From Planctomycetota bacterium (GTDB taxonomy: Bacteria; Planctomycetota; Planctomycetia; Gemmatales; Gemmataceae): a stretch of DNA of 64,000 nt. Numbering within the stretch: position 1 is the first letter of the stretch; each line of letters opens with the position of its first letter. Location of the stretch: positions 1-64,000 of the forward strand of contig VGXS01000017.1 of NCBI GenBank assembly GCA_016873225.1, read 5' to 3'. Of this stretch, positions 26,880-36,441 are shown in pieces. The notes below the pieces were generated by a model. It made no database searches, was not told the DNA's origin, and saw only the letters and a program-made list of their open reading frames with translations. Position numbers and translations under genes: made by a program.

Positions 26880-27941
26880 TCAATCGGGATTGACCGTTTC
26901 CCCGCTGGCGCGGGTGCACAGCGCCCAAAGGGTTGCCACCGGCAGGCTGTCCCTGAGGAACCTGACCGATCCATCGGCCAGCGCGACATTGGCGCCGCCA
27001 GAGTGGCCGCTGCTCATGCTCGACAGCTTCATTCGGATCCAGTTGTTGTTGGAGGAGTTGGGGCTTCCAACCGCCGATGCCGGCACGCTCCAGTTGATCG
27101 GCTGGCAGCCGCCCACCAGGAAGTCACCCAGCGCGTTCTCCTGGTTCACCCAGCCCCATCCACTCCATCCGAGAATCGGAAATGAAGTATAAATCTTGTC
27201 AAATATGGGGTCCTTGTGCTGGCGTTCGCCGAACATCAGCGTGTTGGTCGTGCCATCAATCACATCGGAGATCCGTACTCGGCTGTTGGTGTAGAACATG
27301 CCGTCGAGCGTGGCGTGGATGGTGGTGGAACCGGACACATTCAGGGCCGCCGGGGCGATCGGCTGGGGTGAAGTTCCGTTGGTATTGGGCGCCTGCGGCA
27401 GCGCCGTCGTGCGCGCCGAGAAAGAGATGCGCCCGCCGACGCCGCCATAGCTGTTCAAGCCGTAGGTGGCGCCGCTGACAACGGCGGTGGGTTGGGAAGC
27501 CACGACGCTGGTCGGGCAGAGGAAAATTTTGACAACCTGCCCGGCGGGTCCGTTCGGATTCGCCGCGTTCATCAGGTTGTTATTTCCGACAAAGTCCCAC
27601 TTCTTCACCAAGCCTTCCTGCTCGATGAACGGCAGCAGTTCCACCATCACATTGGTGCAACGGGTCTCGTTGAGGCGCGGGCCCATGATGATCCCGGCAC
27701 CAGGCAGGGTGTAAACAGAATTGGGCGCGATCCACCCGGGAGGGAAATACTGGTTTTGCCCCTCATAATTCATGGCGGCCAAAGCGAGTTGCTTGAGGTT
27801 GTTGGAGCAACTCATGCGGTTGGCCGCTTCGCGAACCTTCTGCACCGCCGGCACCAGAAGGCCGATCAGCACAGCGATGATGGCGATGACCACGAGCAGT
27901 TCAATAAGTGTAAAACCATGGCGGATTGGTCTGGCGCGCAT
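26880..27941 (-). CDS. DUF1559 pilin-like protein
   Basis: Started at ATG 27941 the protein has 353 residues: leader MRARPIRHG, then [20 protein letters not shown] with a canonical Gly before the cleavage Phe and Glu5. The conserved [20 protein letters not shown] block and the C-terminal [19 protein letters not shown] motif are present. The mature part is Asn/Ser/Thr-rich, as is usual for the family. An upstream frame start at 27977 would add twelve unconvincing residues. It lies divergent from the large fusion gene at 28332 across a 390-base AT-rich gap. No sigma-54 promoter was found on its side. Confidence 0.92.
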   Translation of the reverse strand: MRARPIRHGFTLIELLVVIAIIAVLIGLLVPAVQKVREAANRMSCSNNLKQLALAAMNYEGQNQYFPPGWIAPNSVYTLPGAGIIMGPRLNETRCTNVMVELLPFIEQEGLVKKWDFVGNNNLMNAANPNGPAGQVVKIFLCPTSVVASQPTAVVSGATYGLNSYGGVGGRISFSARTTALPQAPNTNGTSPQPIAPAALNVSGSTTIHATLDGMFYTNSRVRISDVIDGTTNTLMFGERQHKDPIFDKIYTSFPILGWSGWGWVNQENALGDFLVGGCQPINWSVPASAVGSPNSSNNNWIRMKLSSMSSGHSGGANVALADGSVRFLRDSLPVATLWALCTRASGETVNPD

Positions 27942-28331
27942 GATATGCCCTTTCGGCGAATGGATTGGGAGCGGCAATATATTGTTGTGGGAAAATGAGT
28001 TGTTTTTCCAATCGGTTTCGAACCAAAAACAGTGAATTCATCAAATCTTCCTGAAATTTCGCGGTTAGAAGTCATCCGAATTCCCCAAAAAACAGCCCGA
28101 TTCTAACAGGTTGTTGATGGTTGACGATGGGTTGGCATGTCATCGGCAGTAGTGCTCATGCGCCTGTATAGCTAAATATTGTTATTGATATTTTAAGATT
28201 TTCAGGATAGCTGGTTTTGTATCCGCATGCGATTCGCACCGATTTTCCTCGCTCGTTTGTCCTGTCGGCAAGCCGGCTTTCGCTGGTGCAAGTGGCCCGT
28301 CCATTTCAGATACCCGCCAAGGAGTTGAACC
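27942..28331. other. AT-rich divergent intergenic region
   Basis: This 390-base gap between a DUF1559 gene and the large fusion gene is clearly more AT-rich than the surroundings, especially 28010-28210. It has no plausible gene. It holds a candidate sigma-54 element at 28133-28148 and a strong Shine-Dalgarno AAGGAG at 28319-28324, 7 bases before ATG 28332. Confidence 0.6.
28133..28148 (+). promoter_or_regulatory. Candidate sigma-54 promoter for the fusion gene at 28332
   Basis: TGGCATG-TCAT-CGGCA keeps the invariant GG and GC 12 bases apart and six of seven bases of the -24 element, but only three of five of the -12 element. The leader would be about 170 bases. GG-N10-GC is common in GC-rich DNA, so this is tentative. 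Confidence 0.3.
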
Positions 28332-31300
28332 ATGCCCTTCACATCCAATTCATGGAACGCGAATCGTTCGCCGCGCGGCAAGGCCCGCCTCCCCAGGCTT
28401 GAGGCCCTCGAGGCGCGTGAGGTGCCCAGTGCCTCGGCGCTGGCGACCGACCCCGCCGGTTCCGGCGCTCCCGCCGCCCGGCGGATGGCGGTCGGCATGA
28501 ACATCGAGAACATCGTCGACTGGTCCCCCGCGTGGACCTTCACCGATGTCTTCCAGGCCTCCAGGGGCTGGATCACCCACGCCGTCAACACCGCCACGGG
28601 CCAGACGACCTGGGATGTCGGCGCCACGAACCCCGTGCGCGTCGACGCCAACGGCAATGTCACCCGGCTTGAGACCTTCACGAACGCGGCCGGCCAAACG
28701 ATGCGCCAGATGGCCGGCACGCTCATGTTCAGGGAGATAGGCGGCGCCTATCCGGCCGGAACCTACCGCGCCGAATGGACCGGCACGGGCCGCGTCAGCT
28801 TCGGCATGGACGCCCGCGCCGTTTCCAGCGGCCGAACCGCTGCCGGTGTCAACTTCGCCGACCTTGCCGTCACGCCGGGCAATGGCGGCATCTACCTCCG
28901 CATTGAGGAAACCAGCCCCTCCGATCCCGTCCGTGACTTCCATGTCTGGATGCCCGACTGGCAGGGGCAGTCGTTCGCCGGGCAGCGCTGGCAGCCTGGC
29001 GCGAGTTTCTCCCCCTTCCATCCGCTGTTCCGCGAGAGGCTTGAACCGTTCGGCGTGGTCCGTTTCATGCAGGCGCAGGAGACCAACACCTCCGATATCC
29101 GGACCTGGGCCGACCGCCGCGACGCCAGCGACATCCGCCAAAGCTCGGGCATCGGCGGCTCATGGAGCGAGCCGTTGGCCAACGGCATGTCGCTGGAGCA
29201 CATGGTACGGCTTGCCAACGACCTCGACGCCGACCCGTGGTTCAACATGCCCCACATGGCCGACGACACCTTCGTGCGGAACTTCGCAACCTATGTCCGC
29301 GACAACCTCGAACCGGGCCGCAAGGCCTATGTCGAGTGGTCGAACGAGATCTGGAACTTCGCCTACGGCTTCGAGGCGAGCCAATGGGTGGCCGCGCAGA
29401 CGCGCCTGCCGGAAAACTCCGGACTGACGCACTGGCAAATCACCGGCCGCGAGGCCAAGCGCGACATGGACATCTGGAGCGATGTGTTCACAGGCCAGGC
29501 CGGCCGTATCGTCCGCGTCGCGGCGGGCCAGTCGGTCAACGACTGGGTCACGGCCCGCATCGCCGACGCCATGCAGGGCTCGTTCGACGCCATCGCGATC
29601 GCTCCCTATTTCAGCCCTTCCGGCGCGCAGCGGGCTTCCTACACCTCCGCCACGACGGTCGACCAGGTGCTGGCGGACACGGCCGCTTCGGTCGGTGGCG
29701 CCGTGCGAACGGTTGAGAACCACCAGAGGCTCGCCGACGCCTGGGCCGCGCGTTTGGGCCGCGACATCCAGGTGCTGGCCTACGAGGGCGGACACCACCT
29801 CGACGGCGGAAACTCCCCCTACCAGAACGCCTTTTACCAGGCGGCCAACGACCAGCGGATGGGGGAAATCTACCGCGACTACCTGAGGCGCCTCGATGCC
29901 GCCGGCCTCGACCTCTATGTCGACTACACCTTCACGGGAAGGGAAGGCGCGACGGCCTGGGGCGACATGGCCAAGCTGCACCGCATGGACCAGCCCCTGA
30001 CGACTGCCTATCAGTACAGCGCCGTCGTCGCGGCTGCCGATGGATCATTGTGGACCAACATCCCGGCGCCAACTCCGACGCCCGCTCCCGCGCCTGCGCC
30101 CGTGCCCACTCCGTCGACCGTCACCATCTCCACGCCCGACGCCGCGGCGGCCGAGGCCGGCGCCGACCGGGGCGTGTTCCGCGTCACGCGCGAGGGCGGT
30201 TCGATGGCCGTCCCCCTGGTTGTCGCGTACACCGTCAGCGGGTCCGCCACCGCCGGGCAGGATTACACGGCCCTGTCCGGAACAGTCACCATTCCCGCAG
30301 GCCAGGCCAGCGCCTACATCGAGATCCTGCCGATCGACGACATCCTGGTGGAACCATCCGAAAGCGTGGTCGTGACAGTGGCCGCGGGCACGGGCTACAC
30401 CATCGGCGCCATAGCCCGAGGGGAGGTTGTCATCGCCAGCGACGACCTGCCGGCCCTGCCTTCGGTCTCGATGGCCGCCGCCTCGGTTGCCGAGGGCAAC
30501 ACGGGTGCCGTCAGGATGTTCTTCACGCTCACCCTTTCGGCTCGCTCCACGGTTCCGGTGAAGGTTCGCTGGGCGACGGAGAACGGCACGGCCACGGCCG
30601 GTGTCGATTATGTCGCCAGTTCGGGCGAGGTGACCTTCGCGGCGGGGGAAACCTCGAAGACCATCCCCGTCTATGTCCTGGGCGACAGCGTCTTCGAGCC
30701 CAATGAAACCTTGCTTGTACGCCTCTCCAACCCACGCGGCGGTGTCATCGGCACCGCCACGGCCACCGGCACGATCATCAACGATGACGCCGCGCCTACG
30801 CCGCCGCCCGCCGCCAACACGCCGACCATCATCCGCAATATCCCCTACGCCGAGGTGGGCGGCACACGGCTCATGCTCGATGCTTACCGCCCCGCGGGCG
30901 CCGGGCCGTTCCCCGCCGTGGTGCTGGTTCATGGCGGCGGGTTCACCAGCGGTTCCCGCGGCGGCATGACTGGCGAAATGGCCCGCGCGCTTTCCGAGGC
31001 GGGCTACGCGGTGTTCGACATCAGCTACCGCCTGCAGCGCGACCTCGGCCCCGGCGCCACGCTCGAGCAGGCGATGGCCGCCGCCCGTCAAGACCTTGGC
31101 AGGGCGCTCGACCATGTCGTCGCCCGGGCCGCCAGTTACGGCGTCAACCCGGCGCGCATCGCCGTGGGAGGTACCTCCGCCGGAGCCATCACCTCGCTGC
31201 TGGCCACCTATGGCCCCGAGAGGTCGGCGGTGAGGCCCAGGGCTGTCATCAACCTTTGGGGCGGCATGTTCGGGCAGGAAAGCGCCGTCAGGCAGGGCGA

Positions 31301-31511
31301 CCCGCCAGTGCTCATCGTTCACGGCACCGCCGACAGGACGGTTCCCTACTCCCAGGCCGAGGCGCTGGCCTCCTCCGCCCGTCGCGCGGGCGTCGACACC
31401 ACGCTGGTCACGGTGCAGGGCGCTGGGCACACGCCGGGGCTCGGCACGGTGGTCGCCGGCCGCACCATCATGCAAACAGTCCGGGATTTCCTCGATCGAG
31501 TGCTCAGGTGA
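28332..31511 (+). CDS. Multidomain extracellular protein: glycosidase-like region, two Calx-beta domains, C-terminal esterase/lipase
   Basis: The 1,059-residue protein starts with a planctomycete-type N-terminal motif (RLEALEAREVPS, residues 22-33) seen on exported proteins. Residues about 50-575 resemble a TIM-barrel glycosidase, with KAYVEWSNEIWNFAYGFEA as a candidate acid/base region. A Pro/Ala/Thr linker (about 578-593) leads to two Calx-beta domains (about 595-690 and 700-795; GSATAGQDYTALSGTVTIPA and GTATAGVDYVASSGEVTFAA). A second linker precedes an alpha/beta-hydrolase with oxyanion motif HGGG (H867), nucleophile S949 in GGTSAGA, D1001 in HGTADRTVP and H1033 in GAGHTPG. The combination suggests removal of acyl groups plus glycan binding or cleavage at the cell surface. 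The glycosidase family is not certain. Confidence 0.82.
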   Translation: MPFTSNSWNANRSPRGKARLPRLEALEAREVPSASALATDPAGSGAPAARRMAVGMNIENIVDWSPAWTFTDVFQASRGWITHAVNTATGQTTWDVGATNPVRVDANGNVTRLETFTNAAGQTMRQMAGTLMFREIGGAYPAGTYRAEWTGTGRVSFGMDARAVSSGRTAAGVNFADLAVTPGNGGIYLRIEETSPSDPVRDFHVWMPDWQGQSFAGQRWQPGASFSPFHPLFRERLEPFGVVRFMQAQETNTSDIRTWADRRDASDIRQSSGIGGSWSEPLANGMSLEHMVRLANDLDADPWFNMPHMADDTFVRNFATYVRDNLEPGRKAYVEWSNEIWNFAYGFEASQWVAAQTRLPENSGLTHWQITGREAKRDMDIWSDVFTGQAGRIVRVAAGQSVNDWVTARIADAMQGSFDAIAIAPYFSPSGAQRASYTSATTVDQVLADTAASVGGAVRTVENHQRLADAWAARLGRDIQVLAYEGGHHLDGGNSPYQNAFYQAANDQRMGEIYRDYLRRLDAAGLDLYVDYTFTGREGATAWGDMAKLHRMDQPLTTAYQYSAVVAAADGSLWTNIPAPTPTPAPAPAPVPTPSTVTISTPDAAAAEAGADRGVFRVTREGGSMAVPLVVAYTVSGSATAGQDYTALSGTVTIPAGQASAYIEILPIDDILVEPSESVVVTVAAGTGYTIGAIARGEVVIASDDLPALPSVSMAAASVAEGNTGAVRMFFTLTLSARSTVPVKVRWATENGTATAGVDYVASSGEVTFAAGETSKTIPVYVLGDSVFEPNETLLVRLSNPRGGVIGTATATGTIINDDAAPTPPPAANTPTIIRNIPYAEVGGTRLMLDAYRPAGAGPFPAVVLVHGGGFTSGSRGGMTGEMARALSEAGYAVFDISYRLQRDLGPGATLEQAMAAARQDLGRALDHVVARAASYGVNPARIAVGGTSAGAITSLLATYGPERSAVRPRAVINLWGGMFGQESAVRQGDPPVLIVHGTADRTVPYSQAEALASSARRAGVDTTLVTVQGAGHTPGLGTVVAGRTIMQTVRDFLDRVLR

Positions 31512-31553
31512 TCGGCCGCCGCGCGACGGGGCGCCCTTGATTGCACCGCCCCG

Positions 31554-34500
31554 TCAGCCCAGCGCGCGGGTCACCAGCCGGTAGACCGCGTCGGGCTCGC
31601 GCTCATGCTGCTCGGGGCGCAGGTACACATTCAGCGCGTCGACTCGGCGCAGCCGGGGATCCCGGCGGGCCAATTCGTCGAGCCGGCGCGGGTCGCGCCC
31701 CGCGAACACGATGTCGAGCTTGTTGAACGCCTCCTGCGAGCGGTCGTAATGAACCGAGGCCACCTTCAAGGCGTCGGCGCGGATCCGCACCTCCGCCAGG
31801 CGCACCAGCCACTCCACCGGCGCGGGAATCTGCCCGAACCGGTCGCGTAGCTCGCGGCGGAAATCCTCGAGCGTGGACAATTCGCGCACCCGCGCCAGCC
31901 GGCGGTACACCTCGATCCGCTGCCTTTGCCCCGGCACATAGTCGGCCGGCAGGTAGGCCGGCCAGCCGAGGTCCACATTCACCTCCACCGGTTCCTGCAA
32001 GGGCTGGTTCCGCATCTGCCTGACGGCGTTGTCGAGAAGCTGGCAGTACATCTCGTAGCCCACCGTGGCGATGTGCCCCGACTGCTGCGTGCCCAATATA
32101 TTTCCCGCTCCCCGGATCTCAAGGTCGCGCAGTGCGATCTTGAAGCCCGAGCCCAGCGCGGTGAACTCCTCGATGGCCTTGAGCCGTTTCGAGGCGTCGG
32201 CCTCAAGGATCTTCGAGGGGTTCACCAGCAGGTAGGCGAAGGCGCGCTCGCGCGACCGGCCGACGCGCCCGCGCAACTGGTGCAGTTCCGCCAGGCCATA
32301 GGTGTCGGCGTCGTCGATGAAGATGGTGTTGGCGCTGGGGATGTCGAGTCCGCTCTCGATGATGGTGGTTGAGAGCAGGATATCGGCCTCGCGGCGGAGG
32401 AACCGCACCATCGCGTTTTCCAGCTCGTCGCCATCCATTTGCCCGTGCGCCACCACGATGCGCGCCTCGGGAACCAGCCTTTGCAGCTTGGCCTCGACCG
32501 CCTTGATGTCGTACACGCGGTTGTGCACGAAGAACACCTGCCCGTCGCGGTTCATCTCCCGCAGGATCGCCTGCCTGACAAGCTCGTCCTCGAAGCGGGT
32601 CACGCGCGTCTCCACCGGCTGGCGGTCGGGCGGGGGCGTCTCGAGGTTGGAGATGTCGCGGATGCCCAAAAGGGCCAGATGCAGCGTGCGGGGAATGGGG
32701 GTGGCGGTCATCGTCAGCACATCCACCTTCTCGCGCAACTGCTTGAGCTTCTCCTTGTGCTCGACTCCGAAGCGCTGCTCCTCGTCGATGACGGCCAGTC
32801 CCAGGTCGCGGAAGGAGACATCCCTGCTGACGAGCCGGTGCGTGCCGATGACGACATCGACGGAGCCCTCGGCCAGGGCCTTGATGATGCGGCGCTGCTC
32901 GGCTGGCGGGCGGAACCGGTTCAGGCAGGCCACCGAAAGGGGGTATTCGGCCATGCGCTGGCTGAAGGTGCGGTAGTGCTGCTCGGCGAGCACGGTGGTG
33001 GGCACGAGCACGGCGACCTGGCCGCCCGAGTCGGCGACCTTGAACGCGGCGCGCAGGGCCAGTTCCGTCTTGCCGAAGCCGACATCGCCGCAGACCAACC
33101 TGTCCATCGGCCGCGCCTTCTCGAGGTCGGCCTTGATCTCTGCCATGGCCGCAAGCTGGTCGGGCGTCTCTTGGTAGGGGAACGACGCCTCGAACTCGCG
33201 CATCCACTGGCTGTCGGCGGGCCAGGCGCGGCCCGGCCTCGCCGCCCGCGCCGCCTGCACCTGGATCATGTCGGCCGCGAGGTCGATCACCGCCTCGGCG
33301 ACCTTGTCCCGCTTCTTCTGCCACGAGGCCGAACCGAATCGCGACAGTTCCACGGCGCCCGAGGCGCCGACATATTTCTGCACCAGGTTGATCTTCGAGA
33401 TCGGCACGAACACCCGCACCCGGTCGCGGAACTCCAGGACAAGGTGCTCCTCGGCGCTGCCCGCTGCGGCCTGAGCCTCGCCCGCGCGCGCCGGCGCGGC
33501 GTTCGCGGTGCCCGTTTGTCCGCGCGCCTGCGTGCGGTCGAGCAGTTCCATCCCCTCGAACCGGGCGATGCCGTGGCTGACATGCACCACGAGGTCGCCG
33601 GGAGCCAGCTCGAGGAAGCTGTCGATGGCGCGCGACTCGACCTTGCGCTGCGAGCGGGAGGGCTGGCCCGGCACCGCCCCGCCCACCACTTCGCGGTGAA
33701 ACAGGTCCTGGCTGCCGAGGATCACCACGCCGGCGGCGCCGGGCCGCAACAGGCGAAAGCCCGAGCGCACGAAGCCGGGCACCAGCCGCAGCCGGTCGGC
33801 CCGGGCCACTTGTCCGGCGGCGAGCACCTCCCCAAGCCGCGCCGTCTCGCCCGATCCTTGGCACGCCACCAGCACCTGGTCGTTCAACGCAACCTGGTCG
33901 AGTTCGTCGCGCACCCGCTGGATGTTGCCCGATAGCCTCGCCACTGACTCCACCGCGAGGTGGCAGGCCACCGACGCCTCCGATTCCGGAAGGCTCGAGA
34001 TATCCACCCTCGGCCTCGACATCAGGCTCGCCATCATCGCGCGCGCCGATAGCGTTCCCTGCGCCGAGGCCGTGCGGTCCCCCAGGCTCTCCGCCTGCCT
34101 GCGGATCTCGCCCGGCTCGGCGAGCACCACCTTGCCGGAGGAACCGAGGTGGTCGCTCAGGCACGAGTTGTTCGGCGCCAGCTCGGCGGGGTCGCGCACC
34201 GGCATGAAGCGGGTTTCTGCAACCTCCTCCAGCGCCCTCTGCGTCGCCGGGGAAAACGGCCTCATCCCCTCGATTTCATCGCCGAACAGCTCGAGGCGCA
34301 CCGGATGCTCCGCCTCGGGAGACCAGATGTCGATGATCCCGCCCCGCGAGGCGAAGCTGCCCGGCCCTTCCACCACCTCGCCGGGCGAATAGCCGTTCTC
34401 CGCGAGCCAGCGGCGAAGCGCCAGGAGGTCGAGCATGTCGCCCTTGCGCGCCGGCCAGCCCTTGCGGTCGAGCGATTCGGGAGAGGGCACGGGCTGCAGT

Positions 34501-34937
34501 AGCGCCGCGGGCGTGGCCAGGATGACGGGCCGGTCGCCCCGGCTGAGCCGGGCGAGGGTGCGCAGGCGGTGAGGCGTGGCCGGGTCGGAAGCCTCGTCCT
34601 CCCCCGGAAGGCAGGTGAGGGCGGGAAAGATCTCGGCGTCACCCTCGCCAAAGGAGGCCAGTTCGTGCTGCCAGGCGTGCAGGTCGCGCGGCAATGGAAT
34701 CACCACGAGCAAGGCACCCTGGCGCCCCGCCGCCAGCGCGGCCACGGCCAGGCCGGCTGATGATCCCCAGGCCCCGTCGATCGCCGCGGACCTCCCTTGG
34801 CCAAGCGCCTCGAGAACCGGCGACAGCATGCCGTCCGCCAGCAGAAGGCCGGGCATTCCCGGCAGATCATGTGGAAGGGGGGATGTCGCTTCCGCACCCT
34901 CCGGATGGCGCCTGATGAATCCCAATGCGGCCTCCAA
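31554..34937 (-). CDS. mfd: Transcription-repair coupling factor Mfd
   Basis: Mfd removes stalled RNA polymerase from DNA lesions and recruits UvrA. The 1,127-residue product has all parts in order: a UvrB-like N-terminal module (about 1-330), the RNA-polymerase interaction domain (LAPGDLVVHVSHGIARFEGM to KINLVQKYVGASG), the helicase core with Walker A CGDVGFGKTELALR and motif II VIDEEQRFGVEHKEKLK, then TMTATPIPRTLHLALLGIRD and the TRG motif region, and a C-terminal TRCF domain. The length is normal. It lies downstream of the FAD oxidoreductase gene by 71 bases on the same strand. Base composition is very GC-rich in the third position, so long shadow frames occur in it. Confidence 0.96.
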   Translation of the reverse strand: MEAALGFIRRHPEGAEATSPLPHDLPGMPGLLLADGMLSPVLEALGQGRSAAIDGAWGSSAGLAVAALAAGRQGALLVVIPLPRDLHAWQHELASFGEGDAEIFPALTCLPGEDEASDPATPHRLRTLARLSRGDRPVILATPAALLQPVPSPESLDRKGWPARKGDMLDLLALRRWLAENGYSPGEVVEGPGSFASRGGIIDIWSPEAEHPVRLELFGDEIEGMRPFSPATQRALEEVAETRFMPVRDPAELAPNNSCLSDHLGSSGKVVLAEPGEIRRQAESLGDRTASAQGTLSARAMMASLMSRPRVDISSLPESEASVACHLAVESVARLSGNIQRVRDELDQVALNDQVLVACQGSGETARLGEVLAAGQVARADRLRLVPGFVRSGFRLLRPGAAGVVILGSQDLFHREVVGGAVPGQPSRSQRKVESRAIDSFLELAPGDLVVHVSHGIARFEGMELLDRTQARGQTGTANAAPARAGEAQAAAGSAEEHLVLEFRDRVRVFVPISKINLVQKYVGASGAVELSRFGSASWQKKRDKVAEAVIDLAADMIQVQAARAARPGRAWPADSQWMREFEASFPYQETPDQLAAMAEIKADLEKARPMDRLVCGDVGFGKTELALRAAFKVADSGGQVAVLVPTTVLAEQHYRTFSQRMAEYPLSVACLNRFRPPAEQRRIIKALAEGSVDVVIGTHRLVSRDVSFRDLGLAVIDEEQRFGVEHKEKLKQLREKVDVLTMTATPIPRTLHLALLGIRDISNLETPPPDRQPVETRVTRFEDELVRQAILREMNRDGQVFFVHNRVYDIKAVEAKLQRLVPEARIVVAHGQMDGDELENAMVRFLRREADILLSTTIIESGLDIPSANTIFIDDADTYGLAELHQLRGRVGRSRERAFAYLLVNPSKILEADASKRLKAIEEFTALGSGFKIALRDLEIRGAGNILGTQQSGHIATVGYEMYCQLLDNAVRQMRNQPLQEPVEVNVDLGWPAYLPADYVPGQRQRIEVYRRLARVRELSTLEDFRRELRDRFGQIPAPVEWLVRLAEVRIRADALKVASVHYDRSQEAFNKLDIVFAGRDPRRLDELARRDPRLRRVDALNVYLRPEQHEREPDAVYRLVTRALG

Positions 34938-35008
34938 TCCGCAAACGCCTACGGCCGGGGCATCTCGCCCCGGCCTGTTTCCGACATTTAAATCTTACGG
35001 AACGGGGG

Positions 35009-36268
35009 TCAGACCGCCGACGGCATAGTCAGCATCTCGGCGCGCATGGCGTCGAGTGGAGCGATAATTTCATCGACGCTGTCCTTGAACAGGTCACCAA
35101 TGAGAAGGTCGATCAGGTGGCGCTTCATTTCGGGGTGCTTGCGGATGAAGGCTCCGAAATTGAAGCCCTCATAGAACGCGTACACAAGCCTCTTCATCCG
35201 GTCCATGCCTTGCAAGTAGCGGGGCCCCCAGTCTCCCAAGGTTTTGCCCGAAAGGTCGCCGGAGGAGAAACCGTTGATCACGGCGTCCGCGCCCATCTCG
35301 CCACTCTTGAGGGCCAAGAAGACTCCGGAACTGTAAATCGGGTCGAGAAACCCGAAGGCGTCGCCAACGAGCACCCAGCCGTCGCCGGCGACATGGTCGC
35401 AGCGGTAGCTGAAGTCTTTGGTTGAGTAAAAGGGACCGACCTGTTTCCCGGGCATCACGCGTTTCTTGGCGGCGGGGCAGCACTCGAGTTGCTCATGGAA
35501 GATGGCGCCGAGGTCGCGAGGGCCGCCGGGGGGGAAAAGGTCTTCAAGGCCCGAGACCACTCCCACCGAGACGATATTGTCCTTGAGCGGAATGTACCAG
35601 AACCAGCCCTTCTTTCCTTGGGTGGCCAGTACGAGCGTCGCGCCCTCGTCAAGGCGGCCCGGTTCACGCGTGGCACCCTCGTAATAAGTCCAAATGCTCG
35701 ACTTGCGCAGGAGCGGGTCGGGCTTTTTGAGCCCCAGTTTGTTGGCGATGAGGGCCGTTTGGCCGGTCGCATCGATCACCACATCCGCGGCGATGTCAAA
35801 TTCGGGTCCGTTTTTGGGGATGAGGCGGGCGCCCATGGCCTTGCCGTTTTCCATATGCACATCGCGGGCGCTGTGGCCCTCCAGCACCATGGCTCCATGA
35901 ACCCGGGCGTTGTCGACAAGCATCGAATCGAATTCGCTGCGCACCACTTGCCAGGTTTGGGCGCTTTCGTGGGGATTGTTCTCGAAGAAATAAAATGGCT
36001 GCGATTCCTTGCCAGTCTCCGTGACAAACTGCACTGAGAATTTGGGCGTGTGGCGGCTTCCCTTCATGCGTTCGATCACGCCGAGGCGCCTGAGCGTGTG
36101 GTAGGTGTCGGGCATGAGCGATTCGCCGATGTGGAACCTTGGTCCCTTTTCCCGTTCCACAAGCACAGTCTTGAGGCCTGCCTGGGCGCACAGGGCGGCG
36201 GCAGTGGATCCCGCGGGCCCGCCACCAAGTACCAAAACCTGGGTTCGGCGTTCATTGAGGGCGATCAT
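35009..36268 (-). CDS. FAD-dependent oxidoreductase (halogenase / geranylgeranyl-reductase-like)
   Basis: The 419-residue flavoprotein has the dinucleotide-binding motif VLVLGGGPAGSTAAALCAQA at residues 11-30, followed by the Glu that binds ribose (VLVERE). The IGESLMPDTYHTLRRLGV block and the second FAD motif WVLVGDAFGFLDPIYSSGV are typical of the tryptophan-halogenase-like/GGR-like group. The WxWxIP halogenase motif appears only partly, as KGWFWYIPLKDN, so I would not call it a halogenase. A good ribosome site GGAGAG precedes ATG 36268. The neighbours (mfd and the divergent caspase-like gene) give no clue to its substrate. Confidence 0.85.
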   Translation of the reverse strand: MIALNERRTQVLVLGGGPAGSTAAALCAQAGLKTVLVEREKGPRFHIGESLMPDTYHTLRRLGVIERMKGSRHTPKFSVQFVTETGKESQPFYFFENNPHESAQTWQVVRSEFDSMLVDNARVHGAMVLEGHSARDVHMENGKAMGARLIPKNGPEFDIAADVVIDATGQTALIANKLGLKKPDPLLRKSSIWTYYEGATREPGRLDEGATLVLATQGKKGWFWYIPLKDNIVSVGVVSGLEDLFPPGGPRDLGAIFHEQLECCPAAKKRVMPGKQVGPFYSTKDFSYRCDHVAGDGWVLVGDAFGFLDPIYSSGVFLALKSGEMGADAVINGFSSGDLSGKTLGDWGPRYLQGMDRMKRLVYAFYEGFNFGAFIRKHPEMKRHLIDLLIGDLFKDSVDEIIAPLDAMRAEMLTMPSAV

Positions 36269-36330
36269 GAAATCTCTCCATCAGATTGTTGTTTTAACAA
36301 CTAATAGCCTGCCTGGCGGGCCGGGTCAAC

Positions 36331-36392
36331 TTGCCCGCCCGTTTGGCTGGATTCCTGTTGCCCGCCCGTTTGGCTCGCTTCCTGTTGCCCGC
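36331..36392. repeat. 27-bp tandem repeat, about 2.3 copies
   Basis: Two 27-base units (36331-36357 and 36358-36384), each beginning TTGCCCGCCCGTTTGGCT and differing at few positions, are followed by a partial third copy (36385-36392). They sit in the divergent promoter region between the FAD oxidoreductase and the caspase-like gene. Confidence 0.85.
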
Positions 36393-36441
36393 GGAGGCTT
36401 CGAGGTTGTCTAATGGTGTTGAGACATCACGGGGGATGGCC

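Noticed and set aside
30045..31475. 476-codon minus-strand frame opposite the fusion gene
   Set aside because: Antisense shadow with no family motif. The plus frame has intact catalytic and Calx-beta motifs.
32203..34164. Long minus-strand frame inside mfd (653 codons)
   Set aside because: Gly/Arg/Pro-rich shadow of mfd caused by high GC. The mfd frame holds all the helicase motifs.
35009..36268. Calling the FAD protein a tryptophan halogenase
   Set aside because: The WxWxIP motif is only partly present and the neighbourhood has no biosynthetic genes.
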